Source: Streptomyces cyanogenus
GTDB taxonomy: Bacteria; Actinomycetota; Actinomycetes; Streptomycetales; Streptomycetaceae
Direction: 5' to 3'
DNA: 64,000 nt
Assembly: GCF_017526105.1 (NCBI RefSeq)
Contig: NZ_CP071839.1
Location: forward strand, 7,168,001 to 7,232,000
Under the pieces are notes generated by a model. It was not told the DNA's origin, did no database searches, and saw only the letters and a list, made by a program, of their open reading frames with translations. Below are positions 40,140 through 49,942 of this stretch, in pieces. Made by a program: the position numbers and the translations under genes. Every line of letters begins with the position of its first letter. The stretch's first letter is position 1.

Positions 40140-41183
40140 TCACATGAGGCTGAGCTGGACCGGCCCCGCCTCGGCCGGGGTCCGCGCCGGCTCGGCCGGG
40201 CGGATCCGGCGGGCCACTGCCGCGCGCGTGGGCCCGATGCCGTACTCCTCGGCCAGCTCGTGCACCTGACGGGTGATCCGGCGCTGGTACCACTTGGGCG
40301 CGTAGGCGCCCTCCGCGTACAGCCGCTCGTACCGCCGCACCAGGTGCGGATGGTGCTGCCCGAGCCAGGCCATGAACCACTCCCGGGCGCCGGGGCGCAG
40401 GTGCAGCGCCAGGGGAGTGACGGAGGTGGCCCCGGCCGCCGCGATCGCCCGTACCGTCGCCCGCAGTTGGGCCGGGTGGTCGCTCAGGAACGGGATCACC
40501 GGCGCCATCAGCACCCCGCAGCCGATCCCGTGCTCCGCGAAGGTGCGCACGACCTCCAGCCGGCGCTCGGGCGCGGGCGTGCCCGGCTCCACCGTGCGCC
40601 ACAGCTCGCCGTCCAGGAACCCGACGGAGACCGAGACGCCGACGTCCGTCACCCCGGCCGCCCGCACCAGCAGGTCCAGGTCGCGCAGCATCAGGGTGCC
40701 CTTGGTGAGGATCGAGAACGGGTTCGCGTGGTCGGTGAGCGCGGAGACGATGCCCGGCATCAGCCGGTAGCGGCCCTCGGCCCGCTGGTAGCAGTCGACG
40801 TTCGTGCCCATCGCCACGTGGTCGCCCTGCCAGCGGCGGGACGACAGCTGGCGGCGCAGCACCTCGGGGGCGTTCACCTTGACCACGATCTGGGTGTCGA
40901 AGCCGATGCCCGTGTCCAGGTCCAGGTAGCTGTGCGTTCTGCGGGCGAAACAGTAGACGCACGCGTGCGTGCACCCACGGTAGGGGTTGACCGTCCACTC
41001 GAACGGCATGCGCGAGGCACCCGGCACCCGGTTCAGCACCGAGCGCGCACGCACCTCGTGGAAGGTGATCCCGCGGAACTCGGGCGTGTCGAACGTACGG
41101 GTGGTCACGGCGTCCGCGCCGAACAGCGCCGCGTCGGCGGCCCGGCCGTGTTCGCCGTCGTCTGTGAGGTTCTCCCAGCGCAT
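40140..41183 (-). CDS. Rv2578c-type radical SAM protein
   Basis: The 347-residue protein has the iron-sulfur motif CxxxCxxC in YRGCTHACVYCFAR, then DFTQ-like strands and MAPVIPFLSDHPAQL. Its C-terminal part (EWFMAWLGQHHPHLVRRYERLY) is typical of the DNA-repair-photolyase-like group that includes Rv2578c. That group lies near spore photoproduct lyase, but no function is established for it. The ATG at 41183 follows GAGGAGG. Confidence 0.9.
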   Translation of the reverse strand: MRWENLTDDGEHGRAADAALFGADAVTTRTFDTPEFRGITFHEVRARSVLNRVPGASRMPFEWTVNPYRGCTHACVYCFARRTHSYLDLDTGIGFDTQIVVKVNAPEVLRRQLSSRRWQGDHVAMGTNVDCYQRAEGRYRLMPGIVSALTDHANPFSILTKGTLMLRDLDLLVRAAGVTDVGVSVSVGFLDGELWRTVEPGTPAPERRLEVVRTFAEHGIGCGVLMAPVIPFLSDHPAQLRATVRAIAAAGATSVTPLALHLRPGAREWFMAWLGQHHPHLVRRYERLYAEGAYAPKWYQRRITRQVHELAEEYGIGPTRAAVARRIRPAEPARTPAEAGPVQLSLM

Positions 41184-41319
41184 GGACGCCTCCTCGCTCG
41201 CACCGGCCACCAGAATAGAACATGTGTTCCCATGATCGTGCGAACCCCGATTTGGGCGGCCGGGCGCCGGGGTGGTTGGCTTGCCCCAACCCCGAGGAAC
41301 CAGGTCGTGGAGGAACGCA

Positions 41320-41763
41320 ATGGCGCAGGTCGAGGCCACTACGGAGCGGGTCGTCGCGGCGGACGCGGAGAAGGTGTTCGACGCCCTCGCCGACTACCGC
41401 GGCACCCGGCGCAAGCTGCTGCCCGAATACTTCAGCGAGTACGAGGTGCGCGAGGGCGGCGACGGCGAGGGCACCCTCGTCCACTGGAAGCTCCAGGCCA
41501 CCAGCAAGCGGGTGCGCGACTGCCTGCTGGAGGTCAGTGAGCCCACCGACGGCGAGCTGGTCGAGAAGGACCGCAACTCCTCCATGGTCACCACCTGGCG
41601 CGTCACCCCCGCCGGCGAGGGCAGCTCCCGCGTGGTCGTCACCACCACCTGGCAGGGTGCCGGCGGCATCGGCGGCTTCTTCGAGAGGACCTTCGCGCCC
41701 AAGGGCCTCGGCCGGATCTACGACACCCTGCTCGCCAACCTCGCCGCCGAGGTCGAGAAGTAG
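41320..41763 (+). CDS. SRPBCC family protein
   Basis: The 147-residue protein is a single START/SRPBCC lipid-binding-like fold: ATTERVVAADAEKVFDALADY, then LVHWKLQATSKRVRDCLLEV and SSRVVVTTTWQG, and a final helix GRIYDTLLANLAAEVEK. Such folds bind hydrophobic ligands. No ligand can be named. GGAGG precedes the ATG by seven bases. It is followed by a strong terminator. Confidence 0.85.
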   Translation: MAQVEATTERVVAADAEKVFDALADYRGTRRKLLPEYFSEYEVREGGDGEGTLVHWKLQATSKRVRDCLLEVSEPTDGELVEKDRNSSMVTTWRVTPAGEGSSRVVVTTTWQGAGGIGGFFERTFAPKGLGRIYDTLLANLAAEVEK

Positions 41764-41774
41764 CCAAGAGCCCG

Positions 41775-41815
41775 CCGGTGAAGGGGTGTTGACAGCCGGT
41801 TGACCCCTTCACCGG
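41775..41815 (+). terminator. Terminator after the SRPBCC gene
   Basis: CCGGTGAAGGGGT (41775-41787) pairs perfectly with its complement at 41803-41815 over a 15-base loop, 11 bases after the stop. Confidence 0.8.
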
Positions 41816-41923
41816 TTCGAGTGGATGTCCGTTCTGTCCAGGGTGGTGCCGTAACTCGCCGAAGTTGTTCGCAGTTGTCGCCTTACGCGGGAAATGCGAC
41901 AGGTGCGACGAGGGGAGCGGTAC

Positions 41924-44323
41924 GTGGGCGGGACGACACTGGTGCAGCACGAGCGGGTCGTGGCACCGGCGGCCGGCGAGGAGACCCCCGCCGCACCGCC
42001 ACCCCCGGCGCCCGCCGTCCCCCTCGGACCCCGCCGGGTGCGCCTGGTGTTCGCCGGGCTGATGTCGGCGCTGCTGCTGGCCGCCCTCGACCAGATGATC
42101 GTCGCAACCGCCCTGCCGAAGATCGTCGGCGAACTGCACGGCCTGGACCGGATGTCCTGGGCGATCACCGCCTACCTGCTCACCTCCACCATCGGCCTGC
42201 CGGTCTACGGCAAACTCGGCGACCTGCTCGGCCGCAAGGGCGTCTTCCAGTTCGCCATCGCCGTCTTCGTCCTCGGCTCCGCGCTCGCCGGCCGGGCCGG
42301 GACCATGGACCAGCTCATCGCCTTCCGTGCGGTGCAGGGCATCGGCGCCGGGGGACTCCTGACCGGGGTGCAGGCGATCATCGCCGACGTCGTGCCGCCC
42401 CGGCAACGCGGCCGGTACATGGGCCTGATCGGCGCAGTCTTCGGCCTCGCCTCCGTCGCCGGGCCCCTGCTCGGCGGCTACTTCACCGACCACCTCTCCT
42501 GGCGCTGGTGCTTCTACGTCAACGTCCCCTTCGGCCTGCTCACCCTCGCCCTCGTCGCCGTCGTCCTGCGCCTCCCCAGGCCCCGCGTGCGCGCCCGGCT
42601 CGACCTCCTGGGCACCCTGCTGCTGGCCGCCGCCTCCACCTGCCTGATCCTGCTCACCAGCTGGGGCGGCACCACCTACGCCTGGGACTCCCGGCAGATC
42701 CTCGGCCTCGGCGCGGGCGCCCTCGCCGCCACCCTCCTCTTCCTCGCCGCCGAGCACCGCGCCGCCGAACCCCTCATCCCGCTGCGGCTGTTCCGCGACT
42801 CCGTCTTCACCGTCAGCGGCCTGGTCGGCCTGGTGATCGGCGTCGCCCTGTTCGGCGCCGCGAGCTACCTGCCGACCTTCCTGCAGATGGTCGACGGGGC
42901 CAGCGCCACCGAGTCCGGGCTGCTGATGCTGCCCATGACGGCCGGTATCGTCGGCGCCTCGACCATCGGCGGGCAGCTCATCAGCCGCACGGGCCGCTAC
43001 AAGATCTTCCCCGTGCTCGGCGGCGCGGTCGCCGCCGCCGGCATGTGGCTGCTGTCCCGGCTGGAGACCGACACGCCCCGGCTGCACTACAGCATCTGGA
43101 TGGCCGTCCTCGGCACCGGCATCGGCCTCGTCATGCCCGTCCTCGTCCTCGCCGTGCAGAACTCCGTGCGCCCCGCCGACCTCGGCAGCGCCACCAGCGC
43201 CAACAACTACTTCCGGCAGATCGGCGGCAGCGTCGGCGCCGCCGTCTTCGGCACCCTCTTCGCCGACCGGCTCACCGACGCCCTGCGCCGTGAACTGCCC
43301 CCGCGCGCGGGCACCGGACTGCCCGACGCCGACTCGATCACCCCGCAGCTCGTCCACGCGCTGCCCCCGGCGCTGCGCGACGCCTACATCCGCGCCTACG
43401 CCGACGCGATGCCCCGGATCTTCCTCTATCTCGTCCCGGTGCTCGTCCTCGGCCTGCTCGTCGCCTTCTTCCTCAAGGAGAAACCCCTGGTGTCCCACAA
43501 CACCGCCGAAACGGAACCGCAGACCATGACCGCCCCGATCCCCCAGGCCCGGTCCCCGTACGCCGCCGGGGTCCCCGTCTGCGGCTCGGTGCAGCACCCC
43601 GACGGCACCGTGGTGCCCCGCGCGGCCCTCACCCTCATCGACGCCGCCGGGCGGCAGATCGGGCGGGGCGCCAGCGGCGAGGACGGGCGGTACGCGCTCG
43701 GCACCCCCGGCTCCGGGGCGTACGTCCTGATCGCCGCCGCCGGCGGACACCAGCCGCAGGCCGTCTCCGTCACCGTCGGCGAACGCCCCGTCGAACTCGA
43801 CGTCGTCCTCGGCGGCGCCGGCCGCCTCGCCGGCAGCGTGCTCACCGCCGACGGAACCCCCGTCCGGGACGCCACCGTCACCCTCACCAACGTGCACGGC
43901 GAGGTCGTCGCCACCACCCGCAGCGGACGTGAGGGCGGCTACGTCATCACCGAACTGGTCGCCGGCGAGTACACCCTCGCCGGCAGCGCCCCCGCCTTCC
44001 GGCCCGCCGCGCTCCCGGTCACCGTGCAGGCCTCCCGGGAGACCCGGCAGGACATCGAACTTGCGGGCGGCGCCGTGCTGAAGGGCACCGTGCGGGCCGG
44101 CGGCGGACGGCCCGTGGAGGACGCCCGGGTGACCCTGCTCGACGCCGCAGGCAATGTCGTCGACACCCTCACCACCGGAGCCGACGGAACGTTCCGGTTC
44201 GTCGATCTCGCCTCCGGCGAGTACACCGTCATCGCCGCAGGTTACCCGCCGGTCGCCACAGTGCTGCAGGTCGCGGGGGGTGGCCGAACCGAACGGGATC
44301 TCCAGCTCGGCCACGAGGACTGA
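41924..44323 (+). CDS. 14-helix MFS exporter fused to three carboxypeptidase-regulatory-like domains
   Basis: GTG at 41924 is preferred over ATG 41894 because GGGGAG lies six bases upstream; the protein is then 799 residues. Residues about 40-520 are a DHA2/EmrB-type drug:proton exporter with 14 helices ([43 protein letters not shown]). After KEKPLVSHN a linker leads to three beta-sandwich repeats of about 85 residues, each with a GxVxxxDGxPVxxAxVTLxxxxG start and a GxYxxxxLxxGEYTLxA end. These CarboxypepD_reg repeats are usually extracellular in other proteins. An even helix number would put them in the cytoplasm here. It probably exports small hydrophobic compounds. The role of the repeats is unknown. 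Confidence 0.9.
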   Translation: MGGTTLVQHERVVAPAAGEETPAAPPPPAPAVPLGPRRVRLVFAGLMSALLLAALDQMIVATALPKIVGELHGLDRMSWAITAYLLTSTIGLPVYGKLGDLLGRKGVFQFAIAVFVLGSALAGRAGTMDQLIAFRAVQGIGAGGLLTGVQAIIADVVPPRQRGRYMGLIGAVFGLASVAGPLLGGYFTDHLSWRWCFYVNVPFGLLTLALVAVVLRLPRPRVRARLDLLGTLLLAAASTCLILLTSWGGTTYAWDSRQILGLGAGALAATLLFLAAEHRAAEPLIPLRLFRDSVFTVSGLVGLVIGVALFGAASYLPTFLQMVDGASATESGLLMLPMTAGIVGASTIGGQLISRTGRYKIFPVLGGAVAAAGMWLLSRLETDTPRLHYSIWMAVLGTGIGLVMPVLVLAVQNSVRPADLGSATSANNYFRQIGGSVGAAVFGTLFADRLTDALRRELPPRAGTGLPDADSITPQLVHALPPALRDAYIRAYADAMPRIFLYLVPVLVLGLLVAFFLKEKPLVSHNTAETEPQTMTAPIPQARSPYAAGVPVCGSVQHPDGTVVPRAALTLIDAAGRQIGRGASGEDGRYALGTPGSGAYVLIAAAGGHQPQAVSVTVGERPVELDVVLGGAGRLAGSVLTADGTPVRDATVTLTNVHGEVVATTRSGREGGYVITELVAGEYTLAGSAPAFRPAALPVTVQASRETRQDIELAGGAVLKGTVRAGGGRPVEDARVTLLDAAGNVVDTLTTGADGTFRFVDLASGEYTVIAAGYPPVATVLQVAGGGRTERDLQLGHED

Positions 44324-44362
44324 GCCGGGGCGCCTCGCGGTGCGCCGAGTCAACGGGTGAAA

Positions 44363-44378
44363 CCAATTCCAGAATTGG
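44363..44378. promoter_or_regulatory. AT-rich palindrome upstream of the SpoIIE-type phosphatase
   Basis: CCAATTC-CA-GAATTGG is a perfect inverted repeat, unusual in so GC-rich a genome, 88 bases before the start codon. It is a candidate operator. Confidence 0.45.
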
Positions 44379-44465
44379 CACACATCGCGACAGGCCGCCG
44401 CCGTACCGTAGTTGCGGGCGGCACAGATCGTTTGCGGACAGCCGTGGGGAGAGAGGGCCTGGGCC

Positions 44466-46916
44466 ATGGACCGTGGCAGCGAGCGGGACGCAGCTCCCGG
44501 ACGCGGCGCCGGCGACATCGCGGCGGGCCGGATTCCGCTGGCGGTGGTCGTCGTCGACCGCGCCGGGACGGTGTCCCACTGGAGCAGTGGCGCAGGGCGC
44601 CTGTTCGGCGTGAGCAGGGAGGACGCCGTCGGACGTCCCGCGGCGGACCTGCTGCCGGTCTCCGGCGCCCTCCCGGACGACCCGGACGAGAGCGCGACAC
44701 CGGACGTCCACCCGCTCCACGACGGGCCCGGTCCCGACCTGGAGCTCTCCCTCGGCGGTCACAGCGGGTACGCCACCGCGGGCCGCGCCCGCCTCGACCC
44801 GCCCGGCCGGGCGCGCGGCGCCGGGGACCGGCTCGACGTGCTGTGGTGGGCCTACCCGCTGGTCGGCCCGGGTCCGTCCCGGCTGCTCGTGCTCGCCGCC
44901 GACGCCACCCGGCTGCGCGACGAACGCGGCTACGACGACGAGACCGCCGAACGCATCTCGCCCGGCTTCGCCCGCCACACCGAGCTGCCCGCCTCCGAGG
45001 AACTCGAACGGCGGCTGCCCGACATCCTGCCCAACATGGGCCCCGGACTGAGCGCCCGCATCGTCTCCCAGGTCCTCGAACTCGGCTACCCTGTGCTGGA
45101 GTTCAGCCAGTACGACCGGGTGCCCGTGACCCCGTACTGGGGCGTGCCCCGCCGCCCCGGCCGCACCCGCGCCGAAGCCGTCGTACCGCAGCAGCGGACG
45201 TCGGCCGTGGTCCCGGCCGGCGCCGAACAGGACCTGGAGTACGCCGCCGTCCGCGAGCGGCTGGAGTTCCTCAACGAGGTCAGCTCCGGCATCGGCACCT
45301 CCCTGGACCTCGGCGAGACGATCCGCGAGGTCACCAGCGCCGCCGTGCCCCGGTTCGCGGACTTCGCCGGCACCCACCTGCGTGCCGCGGTCCTGGCCGG
45401 CGAGGGCTTCCCCGACGGACCGCCGGACGCCAGCACCGTGATGTTCCGCGTCTGGGTCGAGCACAACGACGAACCGGGCCGCTGGGACGACACCGTGCCC
45501 GTCGGCGAGGCCTTCGCCTTCCCCGAGCACACCCCGTTCTACCAGTGCATGGTGACCGGCGAGCCGGTCCTCGTCCCGAGGGTCACCGAGGAACTGTCCG
45601 AGCGCATCTCCGGCGAGTTCGAGAAGCGCGACCTCCGGCCGCTGATCACCGGCCGGTCCCTGCTGATCGTCCCGCTCAAGGCGCGCAACGTCGTCCTCGG
45701 CTTCATGGTGCTGATGCGCCGCCCCGACCGGCCCCGGTTCGACGACATGGACCGCACCACCGGCGCCGAACTCGCCGCCCGCGCGGGCCTCGTGCTCGAC
45801 AACGCCCGCATGTACACCTACCAGGAGAACGTCGCCGACACCCTCCAGGACAGCATGCTGCCGCAGATCACCCCGCGGATGGCCGGCTGCGACATCGCCA
45901 CCCGCTACCTGCCCGGCACCCGGCTCGGCCGGATCGGCGGCGACTGGTTCGACACGATCAAACTGCCCGGCTCCCGCACCGCCCTCGTGGTCGGCGACGT
46001 CATGGGCCACGGCCTCAACTCCGCCGCCATGATGGGCCAGTTGCGCACCGCCGTACAGACCATGGCCACCATGGAGACCCCGCCCGCACAGCTGCTGCGC
46101 AACCTCGACGACCTGGCCCGCAGGCTCGGCGACGCCTACCTCGCCACCTGCCTGTACGCCGTCTACGACCCGATCCGCGGCGAGCTGACCCTCGCCAACG
46201 CGGGCCACATCCCGCCGGTGCTGGTCCGCGCCGAGGACGGCAGCAGCGAACTCCTCGACCTGCCCACCGGCGCACCCGTAGGCGTCGGCGGCGTCCCCTT
46301 CGAGGCCGCCCGGGTCAAGGTCCGGCCCGGCGACCGGCTGGTGCTGTGCACCGACGGCCTGGTCGAGGTGCGCGGCTCCGACATCGGCGAGGGACTCGCC
46401 GCGCTCTGCGAGTCCGCCGCGCACCCCGCGGCCTCCATGGACGACGCCTGCGACACCATCATCCGCGCCCTCAACACCCGCGGCGGACGCAAGGACGACG
46501 TCGCCCTGCTCATGGCCCGTCTCAACGGCATCCCCGACGACCACGTCGCCGCATGGCAGCTCGACGCCGACCCGCGCGAGGTGGCCCGGGCGCGCCGCCT
46601 GGTCCGCCGGCAGCTCCTGGACTGGGGCCTGCCGCAGACCGTGGAGACCGCCGAACTGCTGGTCAGCGAGGTCGTCACCAACGCTGTCCGGCACGCCGAG
46701 GGCCACCGGGTCGGACTGCGGGTGGTCCGCACCGACGCCCTGCTGTTCGAGGTCACCGACGACGAACCCACCCTGCCCGCCATGCTGAACGCCGGGCCCC
46801 ACGACGAGTCCGGCCGCGGTCTGCGCGTGGTCAGCCGGCTGGCCCGGGAGTGGGGCGCCAGCGCCTCAGGGCACCACAAGACCGTCTGGTTCGAACAGGC
46901 GATCGCCGCCCGGTGA
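44466..46916 (+). CDS. PAS-GAF-SpoIIE phosphatase with an HATPase anti-sigma-like domain
   Basis: The protein is 816 residues from ATG 44466. A PAS-like sensor (IPLAVVVVDRAGTVSHWSSG) is followed by a linker helix region and a GAF domain (about 255-460). A PP2C/SpoIIE phosphatase follows (GGDWFDTIKL, VVGDVMGHGLNSAAMMGQLR, ALVANAGH-like LANAGHIPPVL, DRLVLCTDGLVEVRG). It ends with a GHKL HATPase (LLVSEVVTNAVRHAEGH, DESGRGLRVVSRLAREWG) like RsbW-type kinases. Such proteins set anti-sigma-factor antagonist phosphorylation in response to a signal bound by PAS or GAF. Having both kinase-like and phosphatase parts in one chain is typical of Streptomyces. The partner is not in this window. Confidence 0.92.
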   Translation: MDRGSERDAAPGRGAGDIAAGRIPLAVVVVDRAGTVSHWSSGAGRLFGVSREDAVGRPAADLLPVSGALPDDPDESATPDVHPLHDGPGPDLELSLGGHSGYATAGRARLDPPGRARGAGDRLDVLWWAYPLVGPGPSRLLVLAADATRLRDERGYDDETAERISPGFARHTELPASEELERRLPDILPNMGPGLSARIVSQVLELGYPVLEFSQYDRVPVTPYWGVPRRPGRTRAEAVVPQQRTSAVVPAGAEQDLEYAAVRERLEFLNEVSSGIGTSLDLGETIREVTSAAVPRFADFAGTHLRAAVLAGEGFPDGPPDASTVMFRVWVEHNDEPGRWDDTVPVGEAFAFPEHTPFYQCMVTGEPVLVPRVTEELSERISGEFEKRDLRPLITGRSLLIVPLKARNVVLGFMVLMRRPDRPRFDDMDRTTGAELAARAGLVLDNARMYTYQENVADTLQDSMLPQITPRMAGCDIATRYLPGTRLGRIGGDWFDTIKLPGSRTALVVGDVMGHGLNSAAMMGQLRTAVQTMATMETPPAQLLRNLDDLARRLGDAYLATCLYAVYDPIRGELTLANAGHIPPVLVRAEDGSSELLDLPTGAPVGVGGVPFEAARVKVRPGDRLVLCTDGLVEVRGSDIGEGLAALCESAAHPAASMDDACDTIIRALNTRGGRKDDVALLMARLNGIPDDHVAAWQLDADPREVARARRLVRRQLLDWGLPQTVETAELLVSEVVTNAVRHAEGHRVGLRVVRTDALLFEVTDDEPTLPAMLNAGPHDESGRGLRVVSRLAREWGASASGHHKTVWFEQAIAAR

Positions 46917-46995
46917 AGGTGATGGCCGCCCGGGTCTTGCACCGGGCCCGGCCGGCGCGATATCCCGATCACGGAACCGACCGTGGGGAGAGCGC

Positions 46996-47715
46996 ATGAA
47001 CGTCTCGGACAAGTACCGTACGGCGTGGGAGAGTTACTGGAGCGAGACCTCCGACGCCCGGGGCGAGGCGATATGGGACTCCGACCCCTCCCTGAGCGCC
47101 GCACCGCACAGCGAACTGCTCCTGCAGCACGCCGATCCCGGCCGCACGATAGTCGACCTCGGCTGCGGCAACGGCACCCAGACCCGTTACCTGGCCACCC
47201 GGTTCGCCCGCGCCGTCGGCGTCGACCTCTCCCACGCGGCCGTCGAACACGCCCGCCGTGCCGCGAACGGTGCCCCCGTCGAATTCCGGCAGCTGGACCT
47301 CACCGACACCGACGCCGTACGCACTCTGCACCAGCGCCTCGGCGACAGCCACGTCTACATGCGCGCCGTCATCCACCAGAGCGAACCGCAGGCGCGGCCC
47401 GCGGTCGCCGCCGCCGTCGCCGAACTCATCGGCACGGAGGGCCGCGCCTTCGTCGTCGAGCTCACCTCCGGCACCCGGGACGTGCTGCGGCGCGCGGCGT
47501 CCGAACCGGCCGGCCCGCCGCCCAAGCTGCAGCGGGTCTTCCACCACGGACTCAAGCCCGCCGACGCCGACGACGAGGAGATCCCGCGCCTGCTCGCCGA
47601 GGCCGGTCTCACCGTCCTGGCCGACGGCGAGACGACCGTCCCGCAGACCGAGCACCTGACGGACGGCACCCGCATCGACCTGCCGGCCCGCTGGTTCGTC
47701 CTCGCCCGGGCCTGA
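46996..47715 (+). CDS. Class I SAM-dependent methyltransferase
   Basis: The 239-residue protein has the SAM-binding motif IVDLGCGNGTQTRYLA, acidic motif II VGVDLSHAAVEHAR and motif III RQLDLTDTDAVR. The N-terminus YRTAWESYWSE is common in this subgroup. No substrate is evident. GGGGAG precedes the ATG. Confidence 0.88.
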   Translation: MNVSDKYRTAWESYWSETSDARGEAIWDSDPSLSAAPHSELLLQHADPGRTIVDLGCGNGTQTRYLATRFARAVGVDLSHAAVEHARRAANGAPVEFRQLDLTDTDAVRTLHQRLGDSHVYMRAVIHQSEPQARPAVAAAVAELIGTEGRAFVVELTSGTRDVLRRAASEPAGPPPKLQRVFHHGLKPADADDEEIPRLLAEAGLTVLADGETTVPQTEHLTDGTRIDLPARWFVLARA

Positions 47716-47720
47716 CCAGG

Positions 47721-47746
47721 ACCCGGCGCCGCTTCCCCGGCCGGGT
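47721..47746 (+). terminator. Hairpin after the methyltransferase gene
   Basis: ACCCGGC (47721-47727) pairs with GCCGGGT (47740-47746) over a 12-base loop. It separates the methyltransferase from the peptidase operon. Confidence 0.4.
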
Positions 47747-47784
47747 CGTGGCCTGTCCGCCGCCCGGCGCGTAACGTGCGGAGC

Positions 47785-48618
47785 ATGAAGATCCTCATCA
47801 GTGCCGACATGGAGGGTGCCACCGGCGTCACCTGGCCCGCCGACGTGCTGCCGGGGACGCCCCAGTGGGAGCGGTGCCGGTCGATGTTCACCTCCGACGT
47901 GAACGCCGCCGCCGAGGGCTTCTTCGACGGCGGCGCCGACCAGGTGCTGGTCAACGAGGCCCACTGGACCATGCGCAACCTGCTCCTGGAGCGGCTCGAC
48001 GAGCGGGTCGAGATGCTCACCGGCCGGCACAAGGCGCTGTCCATGGTGGAGGGCGTCCAGCACGGTGACGTCGACGGCATCGCGTTCGTCGGCTACCACG
48101 CGGGCGCCGGCATGGAGGGCGTCCTCGCCCACACCTACCTCGCCAACCAGATCACGGGGGTGTGGCTGAACGACGTCCGCGCCAGCGAGGGTCTGCTCAA
48201 CGCGCACGTCGTCGCCGAGTACGGCGTCCCCGTCGTCCTCGTCACCGGCGACGACATCGCCTGCGAGGACGCCCTCGGCTACGCGCCCGAGGCACCGAAG
48301 GTCGCCGTCAAGGACCATGTGTCACGGTACGCGGCCGTGTGCCGGACGCCGGCCAGGACCGCCGCCGACATCCGCGCGGCGGCCAAGGAGGCGGCCCGGC
48401 TGGCGGTCCGTCACGAACCCGTGCAGGCGGGGCCGTTCACGGTCGCCGTCGAGTTCGACGCCGAGCACCTCGCGATGGCCGCCACCGTCGTCCCCGGCGT
48501 GGCGCGGATCGCGGAGCGCAAGGTGGCGTACACCAGCGCCACGATGTACGAGGGGATCAGGACGTTCAAGGCGGTCACCACGATCGTCTCTGCCGCCGTG
48601 GAGGAGCAGTATGGCTGA
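47785..48618 (+). CDS. M55 family D-aminopeptidase (DppA-like)
   Basis: The 277-residue protein starts MKILISADMEGATG, giving Asp8 and Glu10, the zinc ligands at the same positions in B. subtilis DppA. VNEAHWTMRN, FVGYHAGAG and ASEGLLNAHVVAEYG follow and supply the other His and Glu ligands. DppA releases D-alanine from D-Ala peptides. The stop overlaps the next start by eight bases. It opens a four-gene peptidase run, so D-amino-acid or cell-wall peptides are the likely substrates. A GTG at 47776 is an alternative start. Confidence 0.92.
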   Translation: MKILISADMEGATGVTWPADVLPGTPQWERCRSMFTSDVNAAAEGFFDGGADQVLVNEAHWTMRNLLLERLDERVEMLTGRHKALSMVEGVQHGDVDGIAFVGYHAGAGMEGVLAHTYLANQITGVWLNDVRASEGLLNAHVVAEYGVPVVLVTGDDIACEDALGYAPEAPKVAVKDHVSRYAAVCRTPARTAADIRAAAKEAARLAVRHEPVQAGPFTVAVEFDAEHLAMAATVVPGVARIAERKVAYTSATMYEGIRTFKAVTTIVSAAVEEQYG

Positions 48619-49927
48619 CCAGCAGGCCGACGCACTGTCCCTGGACGAGGTCGTGGAGTTCACCTCCGGCCTGATCCGCATCGACACCACCAACCGGGGC
48701 GGCGGCGACTGCCGGGAGCGGCCCGCCGCCGAGTACGCGGCCGAACGGCTGGCCGGGGCCGGCCTGGAACCCCTGCTGCTGGAGCGCACCCCCGGCCGCA
48801 CCAACGTGGTGGCCCGGATCGAGGGCACCGACCCGTCCGCCGACGCGCTGCTGGTCCACGGCCACCTCGACGTCGTGCCCGCCGAGGCCGCCGACTGGCG
48901 TGTCCACCCGTTCTCCGGCGAGGTCCGGGACGGTGTGGTGTGGGGGCGCGGCGCCGTCGACATGAAGAACATGGACGCGATGATCCTCGCCGTGGCGCGG
49001 TCCTGGGCCCGGCAGGGCGTACGGCCCCGCCGCGACCTCGTCATCGCGTTCACCGCCGACGAGGAGGCCAGCGCCGAGGACGGCTCCGGGTTCCTCGCCG
49101 ACCGGCACCCCGAACTCTTCGAGGGCTGCACCGAGGGCATCGGCGAGTCGGGCGCCTTCACCTTCCACGACGGGTCCGGCCGGGAGATCTACCCGATCGC
49201 CGCGGGGGAGCGGGGCACCGGCTGGCTGAAGCTCACCGCGCGCGGCCGGGCCGGACACGGCTCCAAGGTGAACAGGGAGAACGCGGTGACCCGGCTCGCC
49301 GCCGCCGTCGCCCGCATCGGCGAACACGAGTGGCCGCTCCGGCTCACCCCGACCGTACGGGCCGCCCTCACCGAACTCGCCGCCCTGTACGGCATCGACA
49401 CCGACTTCAAGGACGTCGACCGGCTGCTGGACAAGCTCGGCCCCGCGGCCGCGCTGGTCGAGGCGACCGTCCGCAACAGCGCCAACCCGACCATGGTGGA
49501 GGCCGGTTACAAGCTCAACGTCATCCCCGGCGAGGCCGTCGCCTACGTGGACGGACGCTGTCTGGCCGGCGCCGAGGAGGAGTTCACCGCCACACTGGAC
49601 GAGCTGACCGGCCCGGACGTCCAGTGGGAGTTCACGCACCGCGAAGTGGCCCTGGAGGCACCGGTGGACACGCCGCTGTTCGCGAAGATGCGGGCCGCCG
49701 TCGAGGAGTTCGCGCCCGGCGGGCACGTGGTGCCGTACTGCATGTCGGGCGGCACCGACGCCAAGCAGTTCTCCCGGCTCGGCATCACCGGCTACGGCTT
49801 CTCCCCGCTGAAGCTGCCCGCCGGCCTCGACTACCAGGCACTGTTCCACGGTGTGGACGAGCGGGTGCCCGTGGCGGCGCTGCAGTTCGGGGTCCGGGTC
49901 CTCGACCGCTTCCTGCGGACGGCCTAG
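48611..49927 (+). CDS. M20 family metallopeptidase
   Basis: The 438-residue protein has the two-zinc exopeptidase pattern: LLVHGHLDVVPAE, WGRGAVDMKNMDAM, FTADEEASAEDG with the general-base Glu pair, GRAGHGSK in the lid domain and LFHGVDERVPV at the end. M20 enzymes remove single residues or deacylate N-acyl amino acids. GAGGAG precedes the ATG, and the start lies inside the M55 gene. Its product pool may be the dipeptides left by the neighbours. Confidence 0.92.
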   Translation: MADQQADALSLDEVVEFTSGLIRIDTTNRGGGDCRERPAAEYAAERLAGAGLEPLLLERTPGRTNVVARIEGTDPSADALLVHGHLDVVPAEAADWRVHPFSGEVRDGVVWGRGAVDMKNMDAMILAVARSWARQGVRPRRDLVIAFTADEEASAEDGSGFLADRHPELFEGCTEGIGESGAFTFHDGSGREIYPIAAGERGTGWLKLTARGRAGHGSKVNRENAVTRLAAAVARIGEHEWPLRLTPTVRAALTELAALYGIDTDFKDVDRLLDKLGPAAALVEATVRNSANPTMVEAGYKLNVIPGEAVAYVDGRCLAGAEEEFTATLDELTGPDVQWEFTHREVALEAPVDTPLFAKMRAAVEEFAPGGHVVPYCMSGGTDAKQFSRLGITGYGFSPLKLPAGLDYQALFHGVDERVPVAALQFGVRVLDRFLRTA

Positions 49928-49942
49928 ACGGTGGGGGAACAG

